The notes beneath the pieces are model-generated. The model was given only the letters and a program-made list of their open reading frames with translations. It was not told the origin of the DNA and searched no databases. 64,000 bases of DNA from Frigoribacterium sp. PhB24 (GTDB lineage: Bacteria; Actinomycetota; Actinomycetes; Actinomycetales; Microbacteriaceae): the NCBI RefSeq assembly GCF_003755185.1, contig NZ_RKIC01000016.1, positions 62,001 through 126,000 on the forward strand, given 5' to 3'. Shown piece after piece: positions 18,882 to 28,060 of this stretch. Position 1 is the first letter of the stretch; each line of letters opens with the position of its first letter. The translations under genes were made by a program, and so were the position numbers.

Positions 18882-19282
18882 GAACGCGCCTCCTTCGCCG
18901 GCGGCGTCGTCGCCTCGGGCGTCCGGGGGGTCTTGGGTCCGCCGAGCAGTACCCACACCGACGGCAGCAGCACGAGTGCCGCGACCGCGTAGGCGAAGTC
19001 CTCGAGCGGGGCGATGCCGACGAAGACGCCGCTGATGCGGGCGGCGTCGTAGCCGACCAGCCCGATGCCGATCATGACGTTGTCGAACACCGCGGTCATG
19101 ACGAGCAGCACCCCGGTCGCGATGCCGGCGGCCAGCACCACCTCGCGACGCCGACGCGTCGACGCCGCAGGCGACGAGGAGGCGCGTGCGGCCCGACCAC
19201 GGACCGCCCCGGTCACCAGCGCCAGCACCCCGAGCACGGCGACGATCGCCAGGAACACCGCGTTCACGGCCCAGTAGGTCAC
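18878..19282 (-). CDS. crtYf: C50 carotenoid cyclase subunit, CrtYf-like
   Basis: 134-aa small membrane protein of the heterodimeric carotenoid cyclase family, with three helices. The conserved DNVMIGIGLVGYD and PLEDFAYAVAALVLLPSVW blocks correspond to the lycopene-cyclase domain repeat (FDN, PLEDF). The N-terminal helix is followed by a hydrophilic loop (ARASSSPAASTRRRR) that holds a 10/11 copy of the dispersed repeat and looks like an insertion. The GTG start at 19282 overlaps the crtYe stop. It acts with CrtYe on the C50 intermediate to make epsilon-, beta- or gamma-type rings; the ring type cannot be read from sequence here. Confidence 0.87.
   Translation of the reverse strand: MTYWAVNAVFLAIVAVLGVLALVTGAVRGRAARASSSPAASTRRRREVVLAAGIATGVLLVMTAVFDNVMIGIGLVGYDAARISGVFVGIAPLEDFAYAVAALVLLPSVWVLLGGPKTPRTPEATTPPAKEARS
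18884..18894 (-). promoter_or_regulatory. crtEb ribosome-binding site formed by a dispersed-repeat copy
   Basis: On the minus strand this reads AGGAGGCGCGT, placed right for the GTG at 18881 (AGGAGG, then 7 bases). It shows that at least one repeat copy has a direct role in translation initiation. Confidence 0.6.
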
Positions 19283-19668
19283 GATGTGGCCTCGCCCGTC
19301 GAGCGGGCCGCCGCGGGACCGTCGGCCACCGCCGGTGACGCCTCGCGGCGGTCGAGCACGGCCACCGCGAGCATGCGGGCCCCGGCCAAAAGGTTCATCG
19401 TGAGGTAGCAGAGGAGCGTGAGGAAGAAGACCTCTTCGAGCGGCAGCTCTGGCGCCACGAGGACACCGGTCATGAACGAGGTCTCGCCCCGGAAGAAGAT
19501 GCCGAGGTCGATGCCGACGACGTCCCAGATCAGGAAGAAAGCGACTCCGACCAGCAGCGTCACGGCGGCGCGGGGCACGTCGCGCCAGAAGAACAGGGTG
19601 AACCGCCGGTCGAGCATCACCATGCCGAAGAGCGACACGAGCAGCGCCGCGAGGTAGACGAAGCCCAT
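19279..19668 (-). CDS. crtYe: C50 carotenoid cyclase subunit, CrtYe-like
   Basis: 129 aa, three membrane helices. The domain signature is DRRFTLFFWRDVPRA near residue 20, DVVGIDLGIFFRGE (the FDxxG-like acidic motif) near 48, and APELPLEEVFFLTLLCY near 70, where PLEE matches the catalytic PxE(E/D) of the cyclase fold. The ATG at 19668 shares its A with the TGA of crtI, the tightest possible coupling. A longer upstream reading frame only runs antisense and out of frame through crtI. Partner of CrtYf. Confidence 0.87.
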   Translation of the reverse strand: MGFVYLAALLVSLFGMVMLDRRFTLFFWRDVPRAAVTLLVGVAFFLIWDVVGIDLGIFFRGETSFMTGVLVAPELPLEEVFFLTLLCYLTMNLLAGARMLAVAVLDRREASPAVADGPAAARSTGEATS

Positions 19669-21416
19669 CAGCCGGCGGCGGGCCCGGTCGCCGACGGCCC
19701 GGCCGGCGTCGGATCGGACACCGACGGTTCGGGCAGGGGCTCGGTGCTCGTGTCGCCGCGCAGGTTCTTGAGCAGCACCTCGGCGCTGATCAGGCACATG
19801 GGCAGGCCGATGCCCGGGCGGACCGAACCACCCGCGTAGAACAGCGAGTCGACGCGCGTCGAGACGTTGCCCGTGCGGAAGAGGGCGCTCTGGGCGAGCG
19901 TGTGCGCCGGCCCGAGCATGCTGCCGCTCCAGGCGTTCACGTCGTCGACGAAGTCGCGCGGGCCGCGGGTTCGTCGCACGACGATGCGGTCGGCGAGGTC
20001 GGGCACGCCCGCCCACTCGGCGATCTGGGCGATGACCCCGTCGGCGAGGCGCTCGATCATCGGGTCGCCGTCGCCGTCGAGGTCGCCCGAGCCGAACGCC
20101 GGGTCGGCGGGCAGCGGCACCAGCACGAAGAGGTTCGTGTGACCGGCCGGGGCCGTCGACGGGTCGACCGTGCTCGGCTTGCAGACGTAGAGCGACGGCG
20201 GGTCGGGGATGCGCTTGTCGGCACCGAAGATGCGCTCGAAGTTCTCGTGCCAGTCACGGGCGAAGAGCAACGTGTGGTGCTCGAGCTCGGGGATCTCACC
20301 CTCGACGCCGAGGTAGAGCAGCAGGGCGCTCGGCCCGGGGTTCTTCGTCGACCAGTACGTCTCGTCGTACGTCCGCAGCTCGCGGGGCAGCAGCCGGGTC
20401 TCGGTGTGGTGGAGGTCGGCGGCGCTGACCACGAGGTCGGCGTCGACGCGGCGCTCGTCGCCCGCGGCGTCGGTCCAGTCGACCCCGGTCGCCTCGGCGG
20501 TCGCCTTCGAGCCGCGGGGCAGGACGGCACCCTCGACCCCGAGCGGCCGCGTGACGATCCGCGTCACGGTGGCGCCCGTCACGATCGTCACCCCGGCCTC
20601 GACGGCCACGTCGCGGATCGCCTCGATCACCGAGATCAGGCCGCCCCGCGGGTACAGCACGCCGTCGTCGAGGTCGAGCGTGCTCATCAGGTGGTACATG
20701 CTCGGGGTGTCGAACGGCGACGAGCCCAGGAAGACCGCCGGGTACCCCAGGATCTGACGGAGGCGCGGGTCGGTGACCGTGCGGGAGGCGTACGAGTCGA
20801 GGCTCGTCAGCAGCAGCCGCGCCAGCGTGGGCAGGCGTACCAACACGTCGCCCCGCAGCAACGGCGTGAGGCTGCCGAAGCTCGTGTAGAGGAATCGCCG
20901 CTTGGCGATCTCGTAGGTGTCGCGCGCCGATCGCAGGTAGCGGCGCATGTGCTCGCCGCTGCCGGGCTCGACGCGGTCGAAGAGCTCGACGTTCTGCTCG
21001 AGTCCGCGCGGCACGTCGATGGGTGCGCTGGCGGCGGGGTCGTCGGGCGTCGGCTCGAACAGCACCCGGTACCCCGGGTCGAGCTCGATCAGGTCGAGGC
21101 GCTCGGCCGCCGAGGTGCCCATCAGCCGGAAGAAGTGGTCGAAGACCTCGGGCATGAGGTACCAGCTGGGGCCGAGGTCGAAGCGGAAGCCCGCGTGGCT
21201 CCACGAGCCCGCGCGGCCACCCACCTCGTCGTTCTTCTCGAGCAGCGTGACCTCGTGCCCCTCGCGGGCGAGGAGCGCGGCCGATGCCAGGCCGCTGATG
21301 CCGCCACCGATCACGACGACGCGGCGGCCGTGTCGGGTGACGCTCAGACCGTGCGACGTGTCGGGCGCACCCGTGCCGGCACCGGTCGCACCGCGATCGG
21401 CCGACGCGCCGCTCAT
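19668..21416 (-). CDS. crtI: Phytoene desaturase (lycopene-forming)
   Basis: 582-aa FAD enzyme that converts phytoene to lycopene at the membrane. The dinucleotide-binding motif [20 protein letters not shown] is at residues about 33-52, followed by [13 protein letters not shown]. The C-terminal CrtI signature [20 protein letters not shown] is clear. It has a Gly/Ala-rich N-terminal extension of about 30 residues ([17 protein letters not shown]) and a Pro/Ser/Thr-rich tail, both unusual and probably flexible. The ATG at 21416 overlaps the crtB stop. Central gene of the carotenoid operon. Confidence 0.96.
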   Translation of the reverse strand: MSGASADRGATGAGTGAPDTSHGLSVTRHGRRVVVIGGGISGLASAALLAREGHEVTLLEKNDEVGGRAGSWSHAGFRFDLGPSWYLMPEVFDHFFRLMGTSAAERLDLIELDPGYRVLFEPTPDDPAASAPIDVPRGLEQNVELFDRVEPGSGEHMRRYLRSARDTYEIAKRRFLYTSFGSLTPLLRGDVLVRLPTLARLLLTSLDSYASRTVTDPRLRQILGYPAVFLGSSPFDTPSMYHLMSTLDLDDGVLYPRGGLISVIEAIRDVAVEAGVTIVTGATVTRIVTRPLGVEGAVLPRGSKATAEATGVDWTDAAGDERRVDADLVVSAADLHHTETRLLPRELRTYDETYWSTKNPGPSALLLYLGVEGEIPELEHHTLLFARDWHENFERIFGADKRIPDPPSLYVCKPSTVDPSTAPAGHTNLFVLVPLPADPAFGSGDLDGDGDPMIERLADGVIAQIAEWAGVPDLADRIVVRRTRGPRDFVDDVNAWSGSMLGPAHTLAQSALFRTGNVSTRVDSLFYAGGSVRPGIGLPMCLISAEVLLKNLRGDTSTEPLPEPSVSDPTPAGPSATGPAAG

Positions 21417-22294
21417 GCGCGGGCCTCGGGCAGGCGGGTGACGCGACCGGCCGCGGCACCTGCCGCGATGCGCACCTTGACCGGGTTCGGCACGCGCACG
21501 CGCGCCCGGACCAGCGAGGAGGCGGGGGTCGCCTCGAGACGCCGGTTCAACTCGGCGAACAGGCCGTGGGCGAGTGCCACCGCCCGACGGGAGCTCGTCG
21601 GCAGCACGGGGATGATCTCGCCGCTCACACGCAGGTCGTCGTCGATGTCTCGCACCAGTCTCGTCTTGGTCTGCTCGTCGAACGTGGTCACGTCGACTCC
21701 GGGGAAGTAGCTGCGGCCGAGCTGTTCGAAGTCGGCCGCGAGGTCGCGCAAGAAGTTCACCTTCTGGAAGGCCGCGCCCAGCCGGCGGGCGCCCTCTTCG
21801 AGCTCGGCGACCGTGCTCGGCGGGAAGGAGTGCCCCTGCAGGAACGCCTTGAGGCACATCAGGCCGACGACCTCGGCCGAGCCGTACACGTAGGCGTCGA
21901 ACGAGGCCTGGTCGTGCTCGCGGGCACTGAGGTCGGCCCGCATCGATGCGAAGAAGGGAGCGGTCAGCTCGGCACCGAAGCCCGTGGCGCGGGCTGTGCG
22001 GGCGAACGCGTGCACGACGAGGTTGGGGCTGAAGCCCTCGACCAGGGCCCGCTCGGTCTCGGCCTCGAACCCGTCGAGCAGCCGACCGGCGGCCTCGACG
22101 CCCAGCCCCGCCTCGGTCGCGGGACCGTCGACGATCTCGTCGGCGACGCGCACGAGCGCGTACACGTTCTCGACGTGCTGGCGCACCTCGCCGCCCAGCA
22201 GGCGCGAGGCCAGGCCGAACGACGTCGAATAGCGTCGGATCACGCCTCCCGCGGTCGCGTCGGCCACGGAGTCGTACAGCGACAGGCCCGTCAT
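21413..22294 (-). CDS. crtB: Phytoene synthase
   Basis: 293-aa squalene/phytoene synthase joining two geranylgeranyl diphosphates head to head. Both Asp-rich motifs are visible: [12 protein letters not shown] near residue 50 and [19 protein letters not shown] near 165, where the metal-diphosphate clusters bind. [15 protein letters not shown] is also typical. Start ATG overlaps the crtE stop (ATGA), and its stop overlaps crtI. Cytoplasmic face of the membrane. Confidence 0.96.
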   Translation of the reverse strand: MTGLSLYDSVADATAGGVIRRYSTSFGLASRLLGGEVRQHVENVYALVRVADEIVDGPATEAGLGVEAAGRLLDGFEAETERALVEGFSPNLVVHAFARTARATGFGAELTAPFFASMRADLSAREHDQASFDAYVYGSAEVVGLMCLKAFLQGHSFPPSTVAELEEGARRLGAAFQKVNFLRDLAADFEQLGRSYFPGVDVTTFDEQTKTRLVRDIDDDLRVSGEIIPVLPTSSRRAVALAHGLFAELNRRLEATPASSLVRARVRVPNPVKVRIAAGAAAGRVTRLPEARA

Positions 22295-23361
22295 CGCACC
22301 CTCTCGAGCACGTCCTGCACGACCGGCGTCAGGGCCTCTCGCAGGGGCTCGGGCACCTCGTCCCGGTCGAGCACGTCCAACGCCCGACGGGCGTGCTCTT
22401 CGACGAGCCCCTCGGCGAAGGCGCGGGCGCCGCTGACCTCGAGGCGTCCGCGGACGTGTTCGGCTTCGGCCTCGCTGAGGTCGGCCTTGCCGATGAAGGG
22501 CTGGATCGAGAACCACTCGTCGGTGGTCGCGGCGTGGGCGACGAGCACCGTGCGCTTGCCCTCGCGCAGATCGCCGCGCGTGGTCTTGCCGGTGGCCTCT
22601 TCGGTGCCGAAGACCCCGAGCAGGTCGTCGACCACCTGGTACGCGACGCCGACCTCGCGACCGAAGTCGCCGACGGCCGTGACGACGGTGTCTCCTGCCC
22701 CCGCCAGGACGGCGCCCGCCTGCAGGGGCGCCTCGAACGAGTAGACGGCCGTCTTGGCGCGCTCCATGTCGAGGATCTCGTCCACCGTCGGGAGTTCGGC
22801 GGCCAACGAGAACTCGACGTCGACCATCTCGCCACCCGCGCTGACGAAGATCGCCTCGTCGAGCAGGTCGAGCAGGCGGGTGCGGACGTGGTCGGCGCAA
22901 CCGATGCCGAGCAACATGCGGCTGGCGCCGGTCAGGGCGAGGTCGCCGGCGATGACGGCGGCCGACATGCCCCGGTGCTCGGCCGCAGGGGTCGGGATGC
23001 CGGCCGTCGTCGCGGTGTCGCGGTAGCTACCCGACACGTTGGGGATGCCGCGTCTCGAGAAGTCACGGTCGATCACGTCGTCGTGGACGATCAGGGCGGT
23101 GTGCAGCAGCTCGAAGGCCGCGCCGACGCGGGCCACCGCCTCGTCGTCGGCACCCCCGAGGGCGTCGTAGACCGTGAAGACCATGCGCGGCCGGAACCGC
23201 TTGCCCCCGGCGCTGTTGCGCTCGAGAACCGACCAGAGATCGACGTAGCGCCAGCCCACCGACTCGGCGCGGCGCTTGGCCAGCGCGAAGAAGTCGTCGA
23301 GGACGGCGTCGACACGATCGTGTCTCGCCCGCGTGCCTGCGTGCAGGTGATCACCGTCCAC
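22291..23361 (-). CDS. crtE: Geranylgeranyl diphosphate synthase
   Basis: 356-aa trans-isoprenyl diphosphate synthase, first gene of the carotenoid operon. GGKRFRPRM and the first Asp-rich motif DDVID (94-98, in [11 protein letters not shown]) bind the allylic substrate; the second motif is in [12 protein letters not shown] near 250. Product length C20 is inferred from operon context. The GTG at 23361 is only 18 bases from the divergent idi ATG, so each gene's promoter must reach into the other's coding sequence; TAGTCT just before the GTG may be the -10 of a leaderless message. Confidence 0.94.
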   Translation of the reverse strand: MDGDHLHAGTRARHDRVDAVLDDFFALAKRRAESVGWRYVDLWSVLERNSAGGKRFRPRMVFTVYDALGGADDEAVARVGAAFELLHTALIVHDDVIDRDFSRRGIPNVSGSYRDTATTAGIPTPAAEHRGMSAAVIAGDLALTGASRMLLGIGCADHVRTRLLDLLDEAIFVSAGGEMVDVEFSLAAELPTVDEILDMERAKTAVYSFEAPLQAGAVLAGAGDTVVTAVGDFGREVGVAYQVVDDLLGVFGTEEATGKTTRGDLREGKRTVLVAHAATTDEWFSIQPFIGKADLSEAEAEHVRGRLEVSGARAFAEGLVEEHARRALDVLDRDEVPEPLREALTPVVQDVLERVR

Positions 23362-23379
23362 CAGGGCAGACTACCTCTC
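23362..23379. promoter_or_regulatory. 18-bp divergent promoter core between crtE and idi
   Basis: Only 18 bases separate the two start codons. On the minus strand TAGTCT stands 6 bases before the crtE GTG. There is no room for separate leaders, so both messages are probably leaderless or start inside the opposite gene, and a single bound protein would affect both. Confidence 0.5.
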
Positions 23380-23949
23380 ATGACCCGTGAGACCTCGACG
23401 CATCCCCAGCCGACGTCCGGCGACCGGTCGGGCGCGCACGACGAGCTCGTGGTACTGCTCGACGACCTGGGCACGCCCATCGGCACGACCGCGAAGGCGA
23501 CGGTGCACACCGCCACGACGCCCCTGCACCTGGCCTTCAGCTGCCACGTCACCGACGAGCTGGGCCGCGTGCTCGTCACCCGCCGCGCACTGTCCAAGAA
23601 GACCTGGCCCGGCGTGTGGACCAACTCGTTCTGCGGCCACCCCGCCCCCGGCGAGACACCCGCCGAGGCGTTGTTGCGCCGTGCCCACCAAGAGCTCGGC
23701 ATGGAGGTGCGCGACGTCGAGGTGATCCTGCCCGAGTTCCGCTACCTGGCCACCGACGCCTCGGGCGTGGTCGAGAACGAGATCTGCCCGGTCTTCACGG
23801 CTCGTGCCGTCGGATTGCCCGACCCCTCGCCCGACGAGGTCGCCGAATGGGCCTGGGTCGAGCCCGGCGAGCTGCGCGCCGCCGTCGCGGCCGCCCCGTT
23901 CGCCTTCTCGCCCTGGTTGGGCTGGCAGCTGGCCGCCTGGCCCACGTGA
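23380..23949 (+). CDS. idi: Isopentenyl-diphosphate delta-isomerase, type 1
   Basis: 189-aa Nudix-fold enzyme interconverting IPP and DMAPP, the first step feeding CrtE. The catalytic Cys is in WTNSFCGHPAPGE, the Nudix-like helix is ALLRRAHQELGMEV, and the acidic metal/catalytic site is ENEICPVF. About 20 extra N-terminal residues (RETSTHPQPTSGDRSG) precede the conserved ELVVLLDD. Divergent from crtE, which makes sense as one precursor-supply unit. Confidence 0.95.
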   Translation: MTRETSTHPQPTSGDRSGAHDELVVLLDDLGTPIGTTAKATVHTATTPLHLAFSCHVTDELGRVLVTRRALSKKTWPGVWTNSFCGHPAPGETPAEALLRRAHQELGMEVRDVEVILPEFRYLATDASGVVENEICPVFTARAVGLPDPSPDEVAEWAWVEPGELRAAVAAAPFAFSPWLGWQLAAWPT

Positions 23950-24074
23950 GCGACCCGAGAGGCTAGACCCGGGCCTGCCCCGTTGGCAAGCCCCTCGTGC
24001 CGGAGCGCCGCCGCTCGTATCGTGACGACCGGGTGGCCCGTCGGGTGACCCGACCGGAGCGGACGGAGGCCGAC

Positions 24075-24272
24075 GTGGAATCCCACTACACGAGCGATCC
24101 CGAGACCAGGCGGGTGGACATCCACCCCTATCCCAAGCAGCAGTCCCCCACGGGCGGTCCGCGCGACGGCCGGGCGAGGGACCAGGAGGCGCGGCTCGCG
24201 ACGGTCGCGTCACGTCCCGTCCGCTACGAGGACTTCTTCGAGGACGACGAAGGCGCGAGCCGGTCCGCCTGA
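24075..24272 (+). CDS. Small acidic hypothetical protein
   Basis: 65 aa from a GTG at 24075 with a good GGACGGAGG ribosome site. A TATCGT box at 24018-24023 could drive it. It is hydrophilic with no membrane segment; the C-terminal part VRYEDFFEDDEGAS is acidic. I do not recognise a family. The middle (RARDQEARLATVAS) is partly encoded by a dispersed 11-mer (24184-24194), and another inverted copy (24279-24289) follows the stop. It could be a genuine small protein of Microbacteriaceae or a chance open frame; the ribosome site favours the former. Confidence 0.45.
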   Translation: MESHYTSDPETRRVDIHPYPKQQSPTGGPRDGRARDQEARLATVASRPVRYEDFFEDDEGASRSA

Positions 24273-24311
24273 CCCGGCCCGCGCCTCCTGCGCTCGTCCC
24301 GTGCGCGCCGT

Positions 24312-25454
24312 CTAGCGCGGACGCAGGGCGTACGCGGCAGGGCAGTCGAACGGGTCACGAGCCGAGAGGCCGACGCGGTTGAGGTACCGGATGACGATGG
24401 CGTACGACTTGCCGATCGTGGTCTCGGTGTAGGGGATGCCGTGCTCGGCGCAGTGCGCCTTGACCAGGGCGCTGGCCGCGCGCAGGTTCGGTCGCGCCAT
24501 GCTCGGGAAGAGGTGGTGCTCGATCTGGTAGTTCAGCCCGCCCATGAACGCGGTCGAGTGCCGGCCCGTGATGTTGCGCGAGGTGAGCACCTGCTTGCTG
24601 AGGAAGTCGACCTTGGCGCCCTCGGGGATGATCGGCATGCCCTTGTGGTTCGGGGCGAACGACGAGCCCATGTAGAGACCGAAGACGGCCATCTGCACGC
24701 CGATGAACGCGAAGGCCATCCCGAGCGGGAGGAACCAGAAGACGACGCCGAAGTAGAGCACGAGGCGCGTGGCGATGAGGACGATCTCGAGCACGCGGCC
24801 CTCGACCTTCTCGCGACCGAGCAGGGTGCGGAACGAGGTGACGTGCAGATTGACGCCCTCACCGAGCAGCAGGGGGAAGAAGAAGTAGCCCTGGCGGCGC
24901 GTGATGAAGCCGAGCACGCCACGCTGCTTCGCCGCGTCCTCTTCGAGGAACGAGATCGTGTCGAACGCGATGTCGGGGTCTTTGCCCTTGGTGTTCGGGT
25001 TGGCGTGGTGGCGGCTGTGCTTGGTCATCCACCACGCGTAGCTGATGCCGACGACACCGGCGGCGAGCACACGGCCGACCTTGTCGTTGCGCGTGCCCGA
25101 CTCGAACACCTGACGGTGCGCGGCCTCATGCGTGAGGAAGGCGAACTGCGTGAGGATGATGCCCAGGGCCCCGGCGATCAGCAGCTGGAACCAGCTCGAG
25201 CCCAACAGGACGAACCCGGTGGCAGCCCCGCCGAGGCAGGCCACGAGCACGACGAAGACCGTGACGTAGAAGCCGGTGCGACGCTTCAGCAGACCGGCCT
25301 CGCGCACGGACTTGAGCAGGCTCGAGTAGGTGCTGGTCGGCTTGCCGACCTGGCCGGCGACGGTCGGGCGGAACCCGGCGGGTGCCGCACCAGCCGGTGC
25401 ATGGACGACGTGGGGGCGGGCGGTTCGAGGGGTCGTGGGGACGGTGGCGGTCAT
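24312..25454 (-). CDS. Membrane fatty-acid desaturase (acyl-lipid/linoleoyl-CoA type)
   Basis: 380-aa di-iron membrane desaturase. All three histidine boxes are present: HEAAH near 108, HSRHH near 145, and QIEHH near 312, the Q in place of H being typical of front-end/delta-6-like acyl-lipid desaturases. Four membrane helices flank boxes 1-2 and 3. The ATG at 25454 has GGGAG upstream. It would introduce double bonds into membrane acyl chains, a common cold response; the regiochemistry cannot be told. It is transcribed toward the small gene at 24075 and divergent from the DUF308 gene. Confidence 0.92.
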   Translation of the reverse strand: MTATVPTTPRTARPHVVHAPAGAAPAGFRPTVAGQVGKPTSTYSSLLKSVREAGLLKRRTGFYVTVFVVLVACLGGAATGFVLLGSSWFQLLIAGALGIILTQFAFLTHEAAHRQVFESGTRNDKVGRVLAAGVVGISYAWWMTKHSRHHANPNTKGKDPDIAFDTISFLEEDAAKQRGVLGFITRRQGYFFFPLLLGEGVNLHVTSFRTLLGREKVEGRVLEIVLIATRLVLYFGVVFWFLPLGMAFAFIGVQMAVFGLYMGSSFAPNHKGMPIIPEGAKVDFLSKQVLTSRNITGRHSTAFMGGLNYQIEHHLFPSMARPNLRAASALVKAHCAEHGIPYTETTIGKSYAIVIRYLNRVGLSARDPFDCPAAYALRPR

Positions 25455-25642
25455 CGGGCTCCCGCGGCTGGTCGACTTCTCAGCCGGGTGGAGGGGCCGG
25501 TGCGACCCACAGATGGGGTGAACCTAACGGCGTGGGCTGGGAAGGCGTCGGGAGATCACCGGGCCCGGCTGGGTTCGCCGCCGCCTGGCGTTCAGGAGCG
25601 CGCGGTAAACTCTGCGGGTCCCCCACCCGTGAAAGAGGTCTC

Positions 25643-26341
25643 GTGACGCCTGCGCACCACGACTCCGGCGCGACCGCCCCCGTGGCGTCGTCCGACCCCT
25701 CTGACCGGGGCGTCGACCCGTCGCTCTCCGCGTACTGGCCCGTCCCGGTGCTGCGAGCCGTTCCCGCCCTCGCGGCCGCCGCGGCCATCACGTTCAACCC
25801 CGACCATTCACCCCAGGTGGGCCTGCTCGCCTTCGGTTCGGCGGCGGTCGTCGGCGGCGTCGTGCTCGCGGTGGGGTCGAGCCTGCGCCTCACCGATCGC
25901 TCGAGCCGCACCATCGCCGTCCTGCAGGGCGTCGTCGGGGCCGTGATCGGCGCCCTCTGCCTCGTCTTCTCGCACGGGGACCTCCCCGTCCTCGTCGCCT
26001 TCGTCACGGCCTGGGCCGTGCTGACGGGCGTGCTCGAACTCTCGGCCGGTCTGCGCCGTCGGCGGCGCTCGCCGCTCGCCCGCGACTGGACGACCGTCGG
26101 CGTGCTGACCCTGGCCCTGGCCGTCGTGTTCCTCGTCGTTCCGCCCGACTACAGCCAGCAGCTCGGCGGCATCGAGCAGATCGAGGGCGAACTGACGTCC
26201 TCGACCGTGCTCGTCGGCATCCTGGGCGCCTATGGCGCCCTGGTCGGCGTCTTCCTCGTGATCGCCGGCCTCTCGCTCAAATGGCAGACCGGGCACCCGG
26301 CCGTTGCCGACACCCCTGACGACAAGGCACGCACGTCATGA
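25643..26341 (+). CDS. DUF308/HdeD-like membrane protein
   Basis: 232 aa with six hydrophobic segments and the repeat WAVLTGVLELSAGLRRRR typical of DUF308 (HdeD-like) proteins. A hydrophilic N-terminus of about 35 residues (SDPSDRGVDPSLSAYWP) precedes the first helix. The GTG start is preceded by GAAAGAGG and by TAAACT at about 25608. Its stop overlaps the next ATG (ATGA). HdeD protects E. coli against acid, but the actinobacterial members are uncharacterised. Confidence 0.78.
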   Translation: MTPAHHDSGATAPVASSDPSDRGVDPSLSAYWPVPVLRAVPALAAAAAITFNPDHSPQVGLLAFGSAAVVGGVVLAVGSSLRLTDRSSRTIAVLQGVVGAVIGALCLVFSHGDLPVLVAFVTAWAVLTGVLELSAGLRRRRRSPLARDWTTVGVLTLALAVVFLVVPPDYSQQLGGIEQIEGELTSSTVLVGILGAYGALVGVFLVIAGLSLKWQTGHPAVADTPDDKARTS

Positions 26342-26583
26342 CCCACCCCACCTGGCGCGACCGGTTCCGCCCCGCAGAGTTCCTCGGACTGTCGGCGGTC
26401 TTCGCCGTCTTCGTCGGTCTCGTCGTCCTGATGACGACCCGCGACCTGCAGCTCGCGCTGATCTTCCTCTGCATCGGCTTCATCGTCGCGCTCGTCGTCA
26501 TCGCCATGCTCGCCCTCGCCGCCAAGCCCAACGACGACGAGCGACACGAGATCGACGACGCGGACAAGCCCCGCGGCCACTGA
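26338..26583 (+). CDS. Small two-helix membrane protein
   Basis: 81 aa. Two hydrophobic helices, FLGLSAVFAVFVGLVVLM and LALIFLCIGFIVALVVIAML, are separated by the short loop TTRDLQ, and are followed by an acidic/basic tail (KPNDDERHEIDDADK). It overlaps the DUF308 gene by 4 bases, so the two are made together and may form a complex. I recognise no characterised family. Confidence 0.7.
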   Translation: MTHPTWRDRFRPAEFLGLSAVFAVFVGLVVLMTTRDLQLALIFLCIGFIVALVVIAMLALAAKPNDDERHEIDDADKPRGH

Positions 26584-26635
26584 CCCGCTCTCGACCCGCG
26601 CATGACGCCCGCCGCCTGATCGACGACGAACCGGT

Positions 26636-26670
26636 GGGCGTGGGTCGTCCCCGTCGGGCGACCCACGCCT
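26636..26670. terminator. Bidirectional terminator-like hairpin
   Basis: GGCGTGGGTCG (26637-26647) pairs with CGACCCACGCC (26659-26669) over 11 bp with an 11-base loop, between a + gene end and the purB end. No T-tract, but the placement suits a two-way terminator. Confidence 0.6.
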
Positions 26671-26677
26671 GCTCGGC

Positions 26678-28060
26678 TCAGGCCAGGCGATCGACCAATT
26701 GCGAGGCGATACCCGTGTAGGTCGCCGGGGTCAACGCCACGAGGCGCTGCTTGGCCCCGTCGGACACGTCGAGACTGTCGACGAACGCGACCAGCTCGGC
26801 CTGCCCGACGCGCTTGCCGCGGGTGAGCTCTTTCAGCATCGCGTAGGGGTCGTCGATGGACGACCGCCCGGCGACGACCTCGGCGCGGATCACGGTCTGG
26901 ATGGCCTCGGCGAGGACCTCCCAGTTGGTGTCGAGGTCGGCCTCGAGCGCCACGGAACCGACGGCGATCTCGCCGAGGCCGCGACGCAGGTTGTCGAGCG
27001 CGAGCATCGAGTGGCCGAAGGCGACGCCGATGTTGCGCTGCGCGGACGAGTCGGTCAGGTCGCGCTGTTGGCGGCTCGTGACCAGGGTCGAGGCCAGCGA
27101 GTCGAAGAGCGCCGACGAGATCTCGAGGTTCGCCTCGGCGTTCTCGAAACGGATCGGGTTGATCTTGTGGGGCATGGTCGACGACCCGGTCGCACCCGCC
27201 TGCGGGATCTGCGTGAAGTAGCCCATCGAGATGTACGACCACACGTCGGTGGCGAGGTTGTGCAGCACGCGGTTGGCGTGGGAGACGCGCGAGTAGAGCT
27301 CGGCCTGCCAGTCGTGCGACTCGATCTGGGTCGTCAAGGGGTTGAAGGTCAGCCCCAGGGCGTCCTCGACGAAGGCCCGGGCGGTCGCGGGCCAGTCGAG
27401 CTCGGGATCGGCGACGACGTGCGCGGAGAACGTGCCGGTGGCCCCGCTGAACTTGCCGAGGAACTCCGTGCCGACGATCTGCGTCCGGAGGCGCTGGAGG
27501 CGGTGGGCGAAGACGGCGAACTCTTTGCCGACGGTCGTCGGCGTGGCCGGCTGACCATGGGTGTGGGCCAGCATCGGCACGTCGCGGGCGTCGGTCGCCC
27601 AGGCGGTGAGGGCCGCGAGGACGGCGTCGAAGGCCGGCAGCCAGACGTCGAACAGGGCCGCCTTGACGGTGACCGCGTACGAGAGGTTGTTGATGTCCTC
27701 GCTGGTGCAGGCGAAGTGGGTGAGCTCGGCGATGCCGTCGAGCCCGAGCTCGGCCAGACGGGCCCGCACGAAGTACTCGACCGCTTTGACGTCGTGACGG
27801 GTCGTGGCCTCGAGGCCGGCGAGCTCGTCGATCGCGGGCTGGCCGAAGTCGGTGACGACGGCCCGCAGGGCCCGCTTCTGCTCGTCGTCGAGCGGGGTCG
27901 AGCCGAACGCGCCGCGGTCTGTCTGGGCGATCAACCACTCGACCTCGACGTGCACGCGGGCCCGGTTCAGCCCTGCCTCGCTGAGGTGGTCGCCCAGTGC
28001 GCCGACCGACGAGCGGTAGCGGCCGTCGAGCGGGCTGAGGGGCTGAGGAGGCAACGTCAT
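26678..28060 (-). CDS. purB: Adenylosuccinate lyase
   Basis: 460-aa fumarase/aspartase-superfamily enzyme with two steps in purine synthesis: SAICAR to AICAR, and adenylosuccinate to AMP. LSPLDGRYRSSV at the N-terminus, THFACTSEDINN, AHTHGQPATPTT, and the flexible signature loop GSSTMPHKINPIRFENAE (near 290) are all present. This is the E. coli-like long form. The ATG at 28060 overlaps the phosphatase stop. The last gene of a three-gene run (holin family, phosphatase, purB). Confidence 0.97.
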   Translation of the reverse strand: MTLPPQPLSPLDGRYRSSVGALGDHLSEAGLNRARVHVEVEWLIAQTDRGAFGSTPLDDEQKRALRAVVTDFGQPAIDELAGLEATTRHDVKAVEYFVRARLAELGLDGIAELTHFACTSEDINNLSYAVTVKAALFDVWLPAFDAVLAALTAWATDARDVPMLAHTHGQPATPTTVGKEFAVFAHRLQRLRTQIVGTEFLGKFSGATGTFSAHVVADPELDWPATARAFVEDALGLTFNPLTTQIESHDWQAELYSRVSHANRVLHNLATDVWSYISMGYFTQIPQAGATGSSTMPHKINPIRFENAEANLEISSALFDSLASTLVTSRQQRDLTDSSAQRNIGVAFGHSMLALDNLRRGLGEIAVGSVALEADLDTNWEVLAEAIQTVIRAEVVAGRSSIDDPYAMLKELTRGKRVGQAELVAFVDSLDVSDGAKQRLVALTPATYTGIASQLVDRLA

